Assembly: GCA_965208975.1 (NCBI GenBank)
Contig: CBDBQH010000003.1
Coordinates: 186,001-250,000, forward strand
Length of the DNA: 64,000 nt
Origin: G963663315 sp965208975
GTDB taxonomy: Bacteria > Pseudomonadota > Gammaproteobacteria > Arenicellales > Poriferihabitantaceae
Direction of reading: 5' to 3'
Every line of letters starts with the position of its first letter. Within the stretch, counting starts at the first letter, position 1. Shown piece by piece: positions 26,539 through 38,733 of this stretch. Position numbers and translations under genes: made by a program. The notes under the pieces were generated by a model that was not told the origin of the DNA, searched no databases, and saw only the letters and a program-made list of their open reading frames with translations.

Positions 26539-27789
26539 ATGAGCAATCAGGATTTGACAAGACTATTCAAACCCGGGGATGGCGGTTTGCCACCCTATCT
26601 GGCTGGTCGCCAGCGTGAACAGGAATATTTCCAAAGATGTGTCAGGGATATAAAAGATCGGCAATCAATTAGCCAAAACCTGATTATCTACGGCCCGCGT
26701 GGCAACGGCAAGACTACTCTGCTCCGTCACCTGCAACGGGAGACTCTCCAGGAAAAAAAGACAGCGCCGGATATTATGTGGGTTAAACCCTATCAACTGG
26801 AAACCGCAGCCGGACTGGAGAATCTCATAATCGGCGATGCCCGGAAATTTCAGGGCAAGGTCAAGAATATCGAGTTCTCTGCCAGCGCCGGGGTTGTCGG
26901 CGCCAGTGTTGGGCTAGACTATTCCGGACCCGCTGCTACCCTGGAGAACCTGTTACGTTCCAGAAGCCAGGCCAAACCATTAATCATGATGATGGATGAA
27001 GCGCATACCCTGAAACCCGAGATCGGGAAAGTTCTGCTCAATGTCAGCCAGGATTTACGTTCAGAGGGTAATCCATTCCTGTTGGTACTGGCTGGCACGC
27101 CGCACCTGATGGCAGCATTGGGAAAGTCCAATGCCTCCTTCTGGGGGCGTAGTGAATTATGCCCATTGGGTCGTCTGGCTCCTGATGAAGCCGGGCAAGC
27201 GGTCACCGTACCACTGGAACAAGCCGGTATATCCTTTGCCCCTCAAGTGGTGGATGAAATTGTGGAACATACCCATTGTTATCCCTTCTTCCTGCAAATA
27301 TGGGGAGATTGTCTGGCTCGCAGACTGGCTCAGACTGGACAGACCGAGGTGACTCTGGAGATGCTCCAGGAAGTAGAGGCGGAAACGAACAGAAAGCGTG
27401 ACGCCATGTACCAGACCCGGTTTAATGAGATACGGGAAATGAGGCTACTGTCTGTAGCCGAAAGCGTTGCCATTACCTTCATTCAGAGTGGAGCGCCCAC
27501 TCTGCATAGCAGTGTGCTAGAGGACGCGATTGCAAAAGGAATGGCCGCTGATGATGAACCGATTACAGACAGGTATATCCTGGATAAATTCGAGCAACTC
27601 TCCCACCTGGGTTATGTCTGGCAAGTGGAAGGGGCCAATTACGAACCCGGCATCCCCAGTCTGATGAATTACATACACAGAAATTCACTGGAACAACAAC
27701 CTGAAGCAGATTCGTCGCCACTGGAAAAACAGGTCAGGAAATACAAGGAATATCGGGCGAAGGCACAGGACTACGGCATCGAGATGTAA
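26539..27789 (+). CDS. AAA-family ATPase of unknown function
   Basis: 416 residues. Walker A is IYGPRGNGKTTLLRH near residue 55 and Walker B MMMDEAH near residue 152, followed by a sensor-like LVLAGTPHLM. It matches the STAND/ORC-like ATP-binding family that extracts a target segment, then carries a C-terminal winged-helix-like region (YILDKFEQLSHLGYVWQVEGANYEPGIPSLMNYI). A GGGAGG ribosome site lies 8 bp before the ATG. It sits alone between hsdS and the PIN pair in the defence island. No effector domain is recognised; a regulatory or sensing role in defence is only suggested by position. Confidence 0.7.
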   Translation: MSNQDLTRLFKPGDGGLPPYLAGRQREQEYFQRCVRDIKDRQSISQNLIIYGPRGNGKTTLLRHLQRETLQEKKTAPDIMWVKPYQLETAAGLENLIIGDARKFQGKVKNIEFSASAGVVGASVGLDYSGPAATLENLLRSRSQAKPLIMMMDEAHTLKPEIGKVLLNVSQDLRSEGNPFLLVLAGTPHLMAALGKSNASFWGRSELCPLGRLAPDEAGQAVTVPLEQAGISFAPQVVDEIVEHTHCYPFFLQIWGDCLARRLAQTGQTEVTLEMLQEVEAETNRKRDAMYQTRFNEIREMRLLSVAESVAITFIQSGAPTLHSSVLEDAIAKGMAADDEPITDRYILDKFEQLSHLGYVWQVEGANYEPGIPSLMNYIHRNSLEQQPEADSSPLEKQVRKYKEYRAKAQDYGIEM

Positions 27790-27975
27790 TAATCAGCCAT
27801 CCGTATATACCTGTAGCATTATAGTTTTGTAGCATAGCGTAGGTATCAGGCGCCTTAAGGTTTGAAAAATCCATTATACACTCATTATTACGACACTCAT
27901 TTTACGATGCTTGACGGATGAAAGCAGTTCATCCATCAAGGCAAAATACAGTATTCAAATGAAAAGAGGCATATC

Positions 27976-28293
27976 ATGAATGTCAAAGAGGCGGTACAAA
28001 CGGCAAAGGAATATGTCGCTGAACTTTACGCAGATGAAAAGGCCAGACATATTGGCGTTGAAGAAGTAGTATTCGATGACCGCGACAATGCCTGGAAGGT
28101 GACCGTCGGATTCTTTCGACCATGGGACCGGGATCGGACTCTGGATGAGAAGCTGGGTGTGCCCGATATTCTCTCGGCAGCTGAAGGAGATGCTAGTCGC
28201 TGGAAGAGGCGTTCGTTCAAGATTATTCAAGTCGATAACGGTACAGGCGAGGTCAGGTCAATGACCCACCGTTCCTTACCGTCCCTGAATTGA
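27976..28293 (+). CDS. Small unknown protein paired with a PIN-domain gene
   Basis: 105 residues, not recognised. The N terminus is helical (MNVKEAVQTAKEYVAELY), followed by a VEEVVFDDRDNAWKVTVGFF strand pair and a C-terminal RSFKIIQVDNGTGEV strand, giving an alpha-beta look somewhat like PepSY-type proteins. The PIN gene starts 4 bp after the stop, so the two are almost certainly cotranscribed. By analogy with PIN toxin pairs it could be the partner or antitoxin, but it has no DNA-binding motif. AGAGG lies upstream of the ATG. Confidence 0.6.
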   Translation: MNVKEAVQTAKEYVAELYADEKARHIGVEEVVFDDRDNAWKVTVGFFRPWDRDRTLDEKLGVPDILSAAEGDASRWKRRSFKIIQVDNGTGEVRSMTHRSLPSLN

Positions 28294-28297
28294 CTCA

Positions 28298-28750
28298 ATG
28301 CGCCCGGCAAGCGCGTTTATCGACACGAATTTACTGATATTGCTACTTGTCGGCAGTGTCGAACGCGCTCTGGTAGAAAAGCATAAAAGAACTCGAAACT
28401 TCCTCCTTGAAGACTATGATCGCCTCTCCAGGTTGGTAGCTTCTCTTGATCGGATGCTCGTCACCCCGAACACGCTCACAGAAACATCAAATCTATTGAA
28501 CAGGTCACAAGATGTCCACCTGATGAAACGACTCAAACTCCTCATAAATTATTCGAAAGAGGTTTATGTTGACAGTCAGGTAGCAGTGACTAATCGGTAC
28601 TTTAATCAGCTTGGCTTGACAGACGCGGCGCTTCTGGAAGCCATATCAGAGGAGCAACCACTTATAACCGTGGATTTCGACCTGTACGGCGCCGCTTTGA
28701 GCAGAGGCCAAAATTTCGCCTACAATTTCACGCATTGGCAGAATTGGTGA
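28298..28750 (+). CDS. PIN-domain protein (putative ribonuclease)
   Basis: 150 residues. The four-acid PIN layout is visible: FIDTNLLILL (Asp near residue 8), TPNTLTETSNLL (Glu near 63), LTDAALLE (Asp near 110) and LITVDFDLY (Asp near 127). PIN domains are Mg-dependent RNases, often toxins. It directly follows the small unknown gene. The pair is unlike classical VapBC because the partner is not a recognisable transcription factor. It lies within the defence island between hsdS and hsdR. Confidence 0.75.
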   Translation: MRPASAFIDTNLLILLLVGSVERALVEKHKRTRNFLLEDYDRLSRLVASLDRMLVTPNTLTETSNLLNRSQDVHLMKRLKLLINYSKEVYVDSQVAVTNRYFNQLGLTDAALLEAISEEQPLITVDFDLYGAALSRGQNFAYNFTHWQNW

Positions 28751-28832
28751 AAACCATCACTGAAAGCGAGGCTGATCACTCCAGCACACGCTGGCTGCTC
28801 CAACCTCAACCCGTCACTTGGTCATCAATCTT

Positions 28833-29510
28833 ATGAGCAATAAGATACCCACTCCGCCGCCCGGTGGCGAAGTCGCCGTCTACGAAACCCCTGACGGCAA
28901 CATGCGAGTGGATGTGAAGCTGGAACAGGAGACCGTATGGTTGACTCAACGGCAGATGGCCGAGGTATTCAGTACCACTGTTGAAAATGTTTTGATGCAC
29001 CTGAACAATGTGTTTTCCAGCAAAGAGCTGGAGGCCGAGGCAACTATTAAGGATTACTTAGTAGTTCAAACCGAGGGCAAGCGCCAGATTCAACGAAACA
29101 TTAAGCACTACAACCTCGACGCCATCATTTCTGTCGGTTACCGGGTCAATTCCAGGCGGGGCGTGTACTTCCGCCAGTGGGCCACTCATACTTTACGCGA
29201 TCATAAGGAATACTTGGCAATATCGAACAAACCATGTTCGGAGAACCACTCTATCGAACCCGTGAAGAAAAGGCAGTGCACCTTCTCTACTTTGTCATCA
29301 AAGATCATCCATTCACCGATGGCAACAAACGCATCGGCTCTCTTCTGTTCCTGCTCTATCTGAAACAAGAGGGAGTAGCACTCGCTTAATCCCCAAGCGT
29401 TGACCGCGCTTACGCTGTTGATTGCCGAAAGTCCGCCCACCAACAAGGACCTGATGATCCGCCTCATCATGAATCTGCTGTCGCCTTCCCTCAATGAAAA
29501 CCACCACTGA
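28833..29510 (+). pseudogene. Broken rhuM-family gene (virulence RhuM, Fic/Doc-like C terminus)
   Basis: The first frame (28833 on) gives the RhuM N terminus: EVAVYETPDGNMRVDVKLEQETVWLTQRQMAEVF-like sequence, then HYNLDAIISVGYRVNS and YFRQWATHTLRDH. At about 29210 the frame is lost and the middle of the protein (~100 residues) is missing. From 29219 another frame gives NIEQTMFGEPLY and the Doc-like DHPFTDGNKRIGSLLF up to a TAA at 29387. A third frame then carries the last part (LTLLIAESPPTNKDLMIRLIMNLL) to 29510. Three frames plus an internal deletion make this a decayed gene. RhuM proteins occur in defence and mobile islands, usually as TA-like or phage-related genes. Confidence 0.85.
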
Positions 29511-29616
29511 ACCCGGGTAATTTCACCCTTGTAAGGCTGAAAAGCTGGTAGAATCCGACACATGATTCATGTTCCTACCAAACCTGAACGGCTCTGGAAC
29601 AAGTGGAGATCATGAC

Positions 29617-30414
29617 GTGACGGTTGCCGTCGGTGAAACGGTCTACAGTCACGGAGTCGCCCCCTGTTCAGGTATTGGTCTTCACTGGTCATCCGAAGAA
29701 TTTAACCTGGCATTGGAAGAACGAGTCTCTCCCCTCGTTTTTGATGATGCAGGCAAGACCGATATCGAAGACATACTCAGAGGTCTCGCTGACACGGAGT
29801 TCACACAAGAGAATCTCCGCAAAATCTTGGCCGATACCGAAGATATCGAGAATTGGCGCGTTGGTGAAGCGATTGCCGAAGCCTATTTGAGCGATCACCG
29901 CAGTTGCCAATTCCCCTGGCCGGACGGTCGGGACGAGCGCAAGCATGGTTCCAGTCTGCCCGGCGCCGACTTGGTCGGCTTCCGAACTGACGAAGATGGG
30001 GATGTTCTCGCCTTTGGGGAAGTCAAGACCTCGACTGAAGATAAATATCCCCCAAAAACGATGTACGGTCGAACAGGATTGAAGCAGCAGATCGAAGACT
30101 TGCGTGATCGAGAGAAGCTTCGAGACGATCTTCTCAAGTACCTTTGCTACCGGGCAAAGACAGCACCATGGCGTCCCTGCTTCGAAGCCGCGAGTTGCCG
30201 CTATTTGACTAACAAATCAGACATTCATCTTTACGGTGTTCTGATCCGTGATGTCAGTCCGCACGTCGATGATTTACGAGTGCGTGTGATGAAACTTGGT
30301 AAGGATTGTCCTGAGGGAACAAGGATTGAGCTATTGGCGCTGTATCTTCCCAAGGGGCAAATTGACGATCTTGGAAAAACTATTATTGCACGACGGAAAA
30401 GAGACAGAATATGA
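29617..30414 (+). CDS. Putative PD-(D/E)XK nuclease, HamA-like partner of a helicase
   Basis: 265 residues from the GTG at 29617, which has GGAG 8 bp upstream; an ATG at 29569 in the same frame has no ribosome site. The likely nuclease core is GEAIAEAYLSD (Glu), GADLVGF (Asp) and LAFGEVKTS (Glu-X-Lys), within an order seen in PD-(D/E)XK enzymes and in HamA (DUF1837) proteins. The stop overlaps the helicase ATG by 4 bp. Hachiman defence consists of HamA plus the helicase HamB, and the arrangement and sizes fit. The family match is from motif reading only, so 'Hachiman-like' is a hypothesis. Confidence 0.6.
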   Translation: MTVAVGETVYSHGVAPCSGIGLHWSSEEFNLALEERVSPLVFDDAGKTDIEDILRGLADTEFTQENLRKILADTEDIENWRVGEAIAEAYLSDHRSCQFPWPDGRDERKHGSSLPGADLVGFRTDEDGDVLAFGEVKTSTEDKYPPKTMYGRTGLKQQIEDLRDREKLRDDLLKYLCYRAKTAPWRPCFEAASCRYLTNKSDIHLYGVLIRDVSPHVDDLRVRVMKLGKDCPEGTRIELLALYLPKGQIDDLGKTIIARRKRDRI

Positions 30415-33400
30415 GCTTGTCTGCAGAATCCTGCACTACACTTGCTAACCATTGGGCTATTAGCGCCGTCGGTTCCGAGAAACTGAAACGGGCTGAACGT
30501 TTGGTTAACGAGCGGCTGGCCGAACACGCCGTTGGCAAGCAGATTACTTTTTCTTTTGCTATTGAGACAGAAGACGGTCCGCTCCTTGAGCGCACCGCGT
30601 TGGCCTATGAAATGGCTGCTATTGAGGGTCTTGACGAGTTGAGCCGTCCTTCAGGAGAACACCGTGCGCTACGCGAACAAGCTATATCAGCCTCCTGCAA
30701 AGCCTTCGATATCCGCCGTCTGATGCCTGTGCCGGCTGAGCCAAACGACCGAATCCTGTTCGTGCTGCAACTTTCAGCCCTGGCGTACTGCGGAGATCGC
30801 TGGTCCGATCTGCGCCGCTGGTACAAGGACAACGAGGAGGCGCTTGCCGCTCCCAGTGTAGCCAATGTTTCCTGGGACCAACGCCTTCTTTACAGATTGT
30901 TCGATTGCTGGGTACGCCTGTTTCGCAAGGATGGTTGGGATGATCTGGATCGAATTCGTGAAATCATTGCCGGTCTGCGGGACGATCAGAAGAAATTTGA
31001 GGCTGATCGGCTGAACAATGGCTCGCAAGTTGCCAACCGCGCAATCGCTCTTCGTCTTGTCGCTCTCTATCATTGGGCCAAGGCAACGGAAATCCTTGCG
31101 ATCTACATGGTGCAAGGGCAATCCGCTAATCCATTCAACGATATCGACAAGCATTTCGAGGCCGCGTTAAAAGCAGCAGGCCAGACCAGCGATGCACCGT
31201 ATGAAATTGTGCTCCGCTGGTTGCACGCCACTGCCCGGATCATGGTTACGAATTCGCTGTGGTGGGCAACCCGAACCGTCAATTCCAAGACCTCAGAGTT
31301 CGTCCGATCACTGACACACCGCAGTCATCAGGCGATGTTTGAGCTTTTGCCGCCACAACGTGTGGCACTCCTTGAAAAGGGACTTCTTGATCAAGCAAAA
31401 ACCGCGATTGTGATTGATATGCCAACATCTGGAGGCAAGACGCTTCTCGCACAATTTCGGATGTTGCAGGCGCTAAACCAGTTCGACGTCCAAAAGGGGT
31501 GGGTAGCGTACGTAGCCCCGACACGGGCGCTATCGGCCCAGATAACCCGCCGCTTACGCAGGGACTTCGAACCGATTGGATTACGCATCGAACAACTGAC
31601 AGCGGCGATCGAAGTTGATTCCTTCGAAGAGGAGTTGCTGACGGACCAACAACAGCCTTTCCATATTCTTGTGGCGACTCCCGAGAAACTCTCGCTTCTG
31701 ATCCGTAATAAGAAAGTGAATCGGCCGCTTATACTCGTTGTAATGGACGAAGCGCACAATATCGAGTCTAAACGTCGAGGGCTACGCATCGAGCTCTTGC
31801 TTGCAACAGTAAAGCAGGATTGCCCGTTGGCAAACTTCCTCCTGTTGATGCCATTTGTAGAGGACGCGGACACGATTGCGCGATGGCTTGCACAGGATAT
31901 TGATGCAGGACAAGCGATCAGTCTTGGAACAACACCCTGGAAACCGAATGACCGAATCATCGGACTGTACCGCGCTTGCGCTGATAACAGTGTGCGAGCG
32001 GGCTGGCGCATGGAGTTCGAGACGCTGACGGCAACAAAGAGAGCAATGCAACTGCATGGTCAGCATCGTGTCGGCGACGTGAAGCCTCTCAACGTTCCAA
32101 AGAGCAAGGTTCTTGATGGAGACAAGCAGAAAGGCATCGGCCTCCAGACCGCTGCTATGGGTGCGATCATGTCGACGCGTGGCGCCAGCGTTGCTATCGG
32201 TAACAGCATTTCCACAGTCTGGAATATGGCCAAAGAAGCAGCCGAGAATCTACCGAAATTCGATGCCGTCCCAGAGGAAATTCGGCTGATGCAGAATTTC
32301 CTACGCAATGAGATCAGTCACAATTTTCAGCTTGTAACGTTGCTGGATAGGGGCGTGGGTGTACATCACTCCGGGTTATCAGATGATGTTCGTGCTTTAA
32401 TGGAATGGCTGGCTGAGACTGGGAAGCTTCGAATGCTATGTGCGACAACAACTATTGCACAGGGACTGAATTTCCCAGTATCTTCTGTATTTCTTCAGAC
32501 ACATAAATATCCTTACGGGCAAGAAATGTCTCCGCGTGAATTCTGGAATCTCGCCGGACGCGCCGGTCGGATTGACCATGATAGCGTCGGAGTTGTCGGG
32601 CTTGCCGAGGGTGGGAATCGTGAAGCGCTGATGTCCTTTGTCAGCCGAAACACCGGAGCGCTCGTCTCTCGACTGGTCACCTTGATCGACGAACTCGCGG
32701 ACCAGGGTAAATTGAATCAACTGTCCGATGTCTTGTGGCAAGATCAATGGGATGATTTTCGTTGCTATATTGCCCACCTTTGGGCAGAAAAGAAAAAACT
32801 GGACGCTGTTCTGGCTGATACCGAGCAACTCCTGAGACAAACTTATGGATACACGACGATGCGCAACGATCCGGCGCAGCGCGAAAAAGCTGATGTGCTT
32901 CTGGAAGCAACTCGAAATTATGTGCACGAACTTGCCCAGAACCCCGGACACGCTGCACTCGCCGACTCGACCGGGTTCTCGCCTGAAGGTGCGGCTAAAG
33001 CCATGACCGGGATGCGTGGCCTTGAGAACAGACTGACCCCATCGGATTGGGCGCCCGAAAGTCTGTTCGGGGACGGAGGCAAGATGGCAGACCTGTTCGG
33101 TGTCATGCTCAAGGTGCCGCAGTTGAAACAGCAGCTTGAGGAGATAGGCGGAGAGGGTTTTGACCGGTCGAGGCTTTCTGACATCACCCGAGACTGGGTA
33201 AACGGTAAGGGAATTGATACAATAGCCAGAGAGTACTTCTCCCGCGAACGGGACGATGATGGAGCAACCGCTGCAATCACAGACGCTTGTAAGGCGATTT
33301 ATCGTACTATCGTCAACAATGGAACATGGGGGGTATCGGCGCTGAGCCGTGTCTCGGGTATAGATTTTGATGCGCTCCCTGACGCAGACAAGCGGCGGAT

Positions 33401-33677
33401 CAACGTACTTCCCGCCATGATCTATCACGGGGTATGTACAGAAGATGCGGTTTTAATGCGCATGAATTCAGCCCCCAGAAGTGCGGCAGAAGCGCTTGGG
33501 GAACTTTACCGGAATATGACTGGCGGAGACGAAGAACGACTCTCCGTTGGTAACGCCAGAAACTTCCTGAAAGACCTGAAATCAAAAGACTGGAATCGTG
33601 TTCGTCCAGAAAACTCGGCCCTTTCCGGTGATGGGTACAAGCGAATTTGGCAGGTATTGTCAGGAGAGGCTGGATAA
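30411..33677 (+). CDS. Superfamily 2 DEAD/DEAH helicase, HamB-like
   Basis: 1088 residues. An N-terminal ~320-residue region of unknown fold precedes the helicase core: motif I MPTSGGKTLLA near residue 330, APTRALSAQ, motif III-type LVATPEKLS, motif II VVMDEAHNIESKRRG, GVGVHHSGL, TTTIAQGLNFP and motif VI LAGRAGRIDHD. These are Ski2-like features. The C terminus is a long helical extension. It is translationally coupled to the nuclease-like gene, and together they resemble the Hachiman (HamAB) antiphage pair. The pair sits between hsdMS and hsdR, splitting the type I system. Confidence 0.8.
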   Translation: MSLSAESCTTLANHWAISAVGSEKLKRAERLVNERLAEHAVGKQITFSFAIETEDGPLLERTALAYEMAAIEGLDELSRPSGEHRALREQAISASCKAFDIRRLMPVPAEPNDRILFVLQLSALAYCGDRWSDLRRWYKDNEEALAAPSVANVSWDQRLLYRLFDCWVRLFRKDGWDDLDRIREIIAGLRDDQKKFEADRLNNGSQVANRAIALRLVALYHWAKATEILAIYMVQGQSANPFNDIDKHFEAALKAAGQTSDAPYEIVLRWLHATARIMVTNSLWWATRTVNSKTSEFVRSLTHRSHQAMFELLPPQRVALLEKGLLDQAKTAIVIDMPTSGGKTLLAQFRMLQALNQFDVQKGWVAYVAPTRALSAQITRRLRRDFEPIGLRIEQLTAAIEVDSFEEELLTDQQQPFHILVATPEKLSLLIRNKKVNRPLILVVMDEAHNIESKRRGLRIELLLATVKQDCPLANFLLLMPFVEDADTIARWLAQDIDAGQAISLGTTPWKPNDRIIGLYRACADNSVRAGWRMEFETLTATKRAMQLHGQHRVGDVKPLNVPKSKVLDGDKQKGIGLQTAAMGAIMSTRGASVAIGNSISTVWNMAKEAAENLPKFDAVPEEIRLMQNFLRNEISHNFQLVTLLDRGVGVHHSGLSDDVRALMEWLAETGKLRMLCATTTIAQGLNFPVSSVFLQTHKYPYGQEMSPREFWNLAGRAGRIDHDSVGVVGLAEGGNREALMSFVSRNTGALVSRLVTLIDELADQGKLNQLSDVLWQDQWDDFRCYIAHLWAEKKKLDAVLADTEQLLRQTYGYTTMRNDPAQREKADVLLEATRNYVHELAQNPGHAALADSTGFSPEGAAKAMTGMRGLENRLTPSDWAPESLFGDGGKMADLFGVMLKVPQLKQQLEEIGGEGFDRSRLSDITRDWVNGKGIDTIAREYFSRERDDDGATAAITDACKAIYRTIVNNGTWGVSALSRVSGIDFDALPDADKRRINVLPAMIYHGVCTEDAVLMRMNSAPRSAAEALGELYRNMTGGDEERLSVGNARNFLKDLKSKDWNRVRPENSALSGDGYKRIWQVLSGEAG

Positions 33678-33714
33678 CTATGTTATGAATCTTCGATCAG
33701 GAGATTTATAACAA

Positions 33715-36900
<3,186 letters not shown>

Positions 36901-36922
36901 CAATGACCCCTTCTCGTTCATG

Positions 36923-38551
36923 CTTGCACCCAACCGCACGGAATGGCATGATTGACTGAACTCCCCACCCCAAAGAACACGGACAATGACCCGCCACCAA
37001 CTCCCGATCGGCATCCAGGATTTTCGTACAATCCGGGAGCAGAATTGCTACTATGTAGACAAAACCTCCCATATCCGGCGGCTGATCGAAATGGGGCGAT
37101 ATTATTTCCTGTCGCGCCCACGCAGGTTCGGCAAGAGTCTGCTGATCGATACATTACAGGAACTGTTCGAGGGCAACCAACCCCTGTTTCAGGAACTCGA
37201 CATCCATGACCATTGGGATTGGTCAGTTCAGTATCCAGTCGCGCGACTCAGTTTTGACGGGAACTACAGAGAACCGGGCAATCTCCACAGCAACATCATC
37301 AGCCAGTTGGCGATGATTGAACAGGATGCTGGCCTGGAACCTGTGGAGCATCTCACCGGCCCGGACCGGCTCCAGAATCTTCTGCATAACCTCCACCAGA
37401 CCACCGGCCAACAGGTTGTGGTACTGGTAGATGAATACGACAAGCCCATCCTGGATGTACTGGATGACCCGGACATGGCCAGAGCCAACCGGGATTATTT
37501 GCGGGGATTCTACGGCATCATCAAGGGCAGCGCCCGCGATGTCCGCTTCGTCTTCGTCACCGGCATCAGTATGTTCTCGAAAGTAAGCCTGTTCTCCGGT
37601 CTCAACAATCTGGACAACATCAGCCTTGACCCGGAGTTCGCCACCATTTGCGGCTATACCGACCGGGATTTGGACACCGTATTCGCGCCGGAGCTTCCCG
37701 GCCTTGACCGGGATGAAGTCCGCAAATGGTACAACGGCTATAGCTGGCTCGGAGAGGAGAAGGTTTATAACCCGTTTGATCTGCTGTTGCTGTTCCGCAA
37801 ACGCCAGTTCAAGGCTCACTGGTTCGAGACCGGCTCTCCGACCTTCCTGTTCCGTATGATGATGGAACGGGAAGTCAGTCCGTTGGAACTGGAGAATCGG
37901 ATTTGTGATGAAGACCTGGTTTCTACCTTTGATGTGGAGAACATCACCATTGACGCGCTGTTGTTCCAGACCGGCTATCTGACTATTACCGAAGAGGAAA
38001 TGCGCGGTCCGCGAACGCTCTATACGCTGGATTACCCCAACTTCGAGGTACGCCACAGTCTGAACCATGGATTGCTCGGTTACATTACCGGACGCAGAAA
38101 CGAAACAGCGGATCAGGGGGATGAACTCAGCCGTCTGCTGGCCGCTAATGACTTTGATGGATTCACGGATTGCCTGCAATCATTCTTCGCCGGGATTCCC
38201 TATCAGTGGCAAACCCGCAATGGGCCCGCCCGCTACGAAGCCTGGTACGCCGGTATGCTGTATGCCTGTTTTCGCACTATCGGGCTGGACCTGCGGGTGG
38301 AGGATTCTTCCGGTCGCGGGCGGGCAGACATGGTGGTATTGCATGGCCATCAGGTATTCGTGCTTGAGTTCAAGATGACCGATGGAGAGGATGACCGTGA
38401 TTCATCTGCCCAACAGGCGATTGAACAGATACAGGAAAAGGGCTATGCCGACCAATACCGGAGCCGGGGTCAACCCATCCATCTGATCGGCATATCATTC
38501 AGTGCAAAAGACAGGAATCTGGCGGCGGTGAAGGTGGTTTTTGACTCATGA
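36923..38551 (+). repeat. Long direct repeat, copy A
   Basis: About 1.63 kb, starting 63 bp before the ATPase/nuclease ATG, matching 47316-48944 at a constant offset of 10393 bp. Most of it is near identical; the part encoding residues ~91-142 differs substantially. Confidence 0.92.
36986..38551 (+). CDS. AAA-ATPase-like/PD-(D/E)XK nuclease protein (DUF1703 type), copy A
   Basis: 521 residues. It starts with the AAA-ATPase-like family signature (LPIGIQDFRTIREQNCYYVDKT) and Walker A FLSRPRRFGKSLLIDTL near residue 40, then VVVLVDEYDKPI as Walker B near residue 145. The C-terminal part contains a predicted restriction-like nuclease: GRADMVVLHGHQVFVLEFK (Asp ... Glu-X-Lys) near residue 450. Such genes are common in many copies in gut and environmental bacteria; their role is unknown. 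It is a near twin of the gene at 47379. A short antitoxin-like frame overlaps its stop. Confidence 0.85.
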   Translation: MTRHQLPIGIQDFRTIREQNCYYVDKTSHIRRLIEMGRYYFLSRPRRFGKSLLIDTLQELFEGNQPLFQELDIHDHWDWSVQYPVARLSFDGNYREPGNLHSNIISQLAMIEQDAGLEPVEHLTGPDRLQNLLHNLHQTTGQQVVVLVDEYDKPILDVLDDPDMARANRDYLRGFYGIIKGSARDVRFVFVTGISMFSKVSLFSGLNNLDNISLDPEFATICGYTDRDLDTVFAPELPGLDRDEVRKWYNGYSWLGEEKVYNPFDLLLLFRKRQFKAHWFETGSPTFLFRMMMEREVSPLELENRICDEDLVSTFDVENITIDALLFQTGYLTITEEEMRGPRTLYTLDYPNFEVRHSLNHGLLGYITGRRNETADQGDELSRLLAANDFDGFTDCLQSFFAGIPYQWQTRNGPARYEAWYAGMLYACFRTIGLDLRVEDSSGRGRADMVVLHGHQVFVLEFKMTDGEDDRDSSAQQAIEQIQEKGYADQYRSRGQPIHLIGISFSAKDRNLAAVKVVFDS

Positions 38552-38655
38552 CCAGCATCAAAGCAAACGACCTCAAGACCAAAGGCGTGTTCGTTGTCGA
38601 ATCGGCGCTCCGGACTGAATCAATACGGTGCGATTCAAACGGTACAAACTCATAA
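38548..38655 (+). pseudogene. Truncated Phd/YefM-like antitoxin remnant
   Basis: A 35-codon frame starts by ATGA overlap with the preceding stop. It reads MTSIKANDLKTKGVFVVESAL, like the start of a Phd-type antitoxin (usually followed by a VRGKxRYVV motif), and then runs into unrelated sequence and a TAA. No toxin gene follows. It is read as a remnant; a short functional peptide is less likely. Confidence 0.5.
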
Positions 38656-38733
38656 TGACATGATTATGTAATACTATGCTCATATATTGGTTGATGATCT
38701 TCACTAATGGCCAAAAAACGCCGCCACACAGCG

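Noticed and set aside
28833..29363. Intact 181-residue RhuM-like gene
   Set aside because: The C-terminal part is out of frame and lacks homology, while the true Doc-like end is found in two other frames just downstream.
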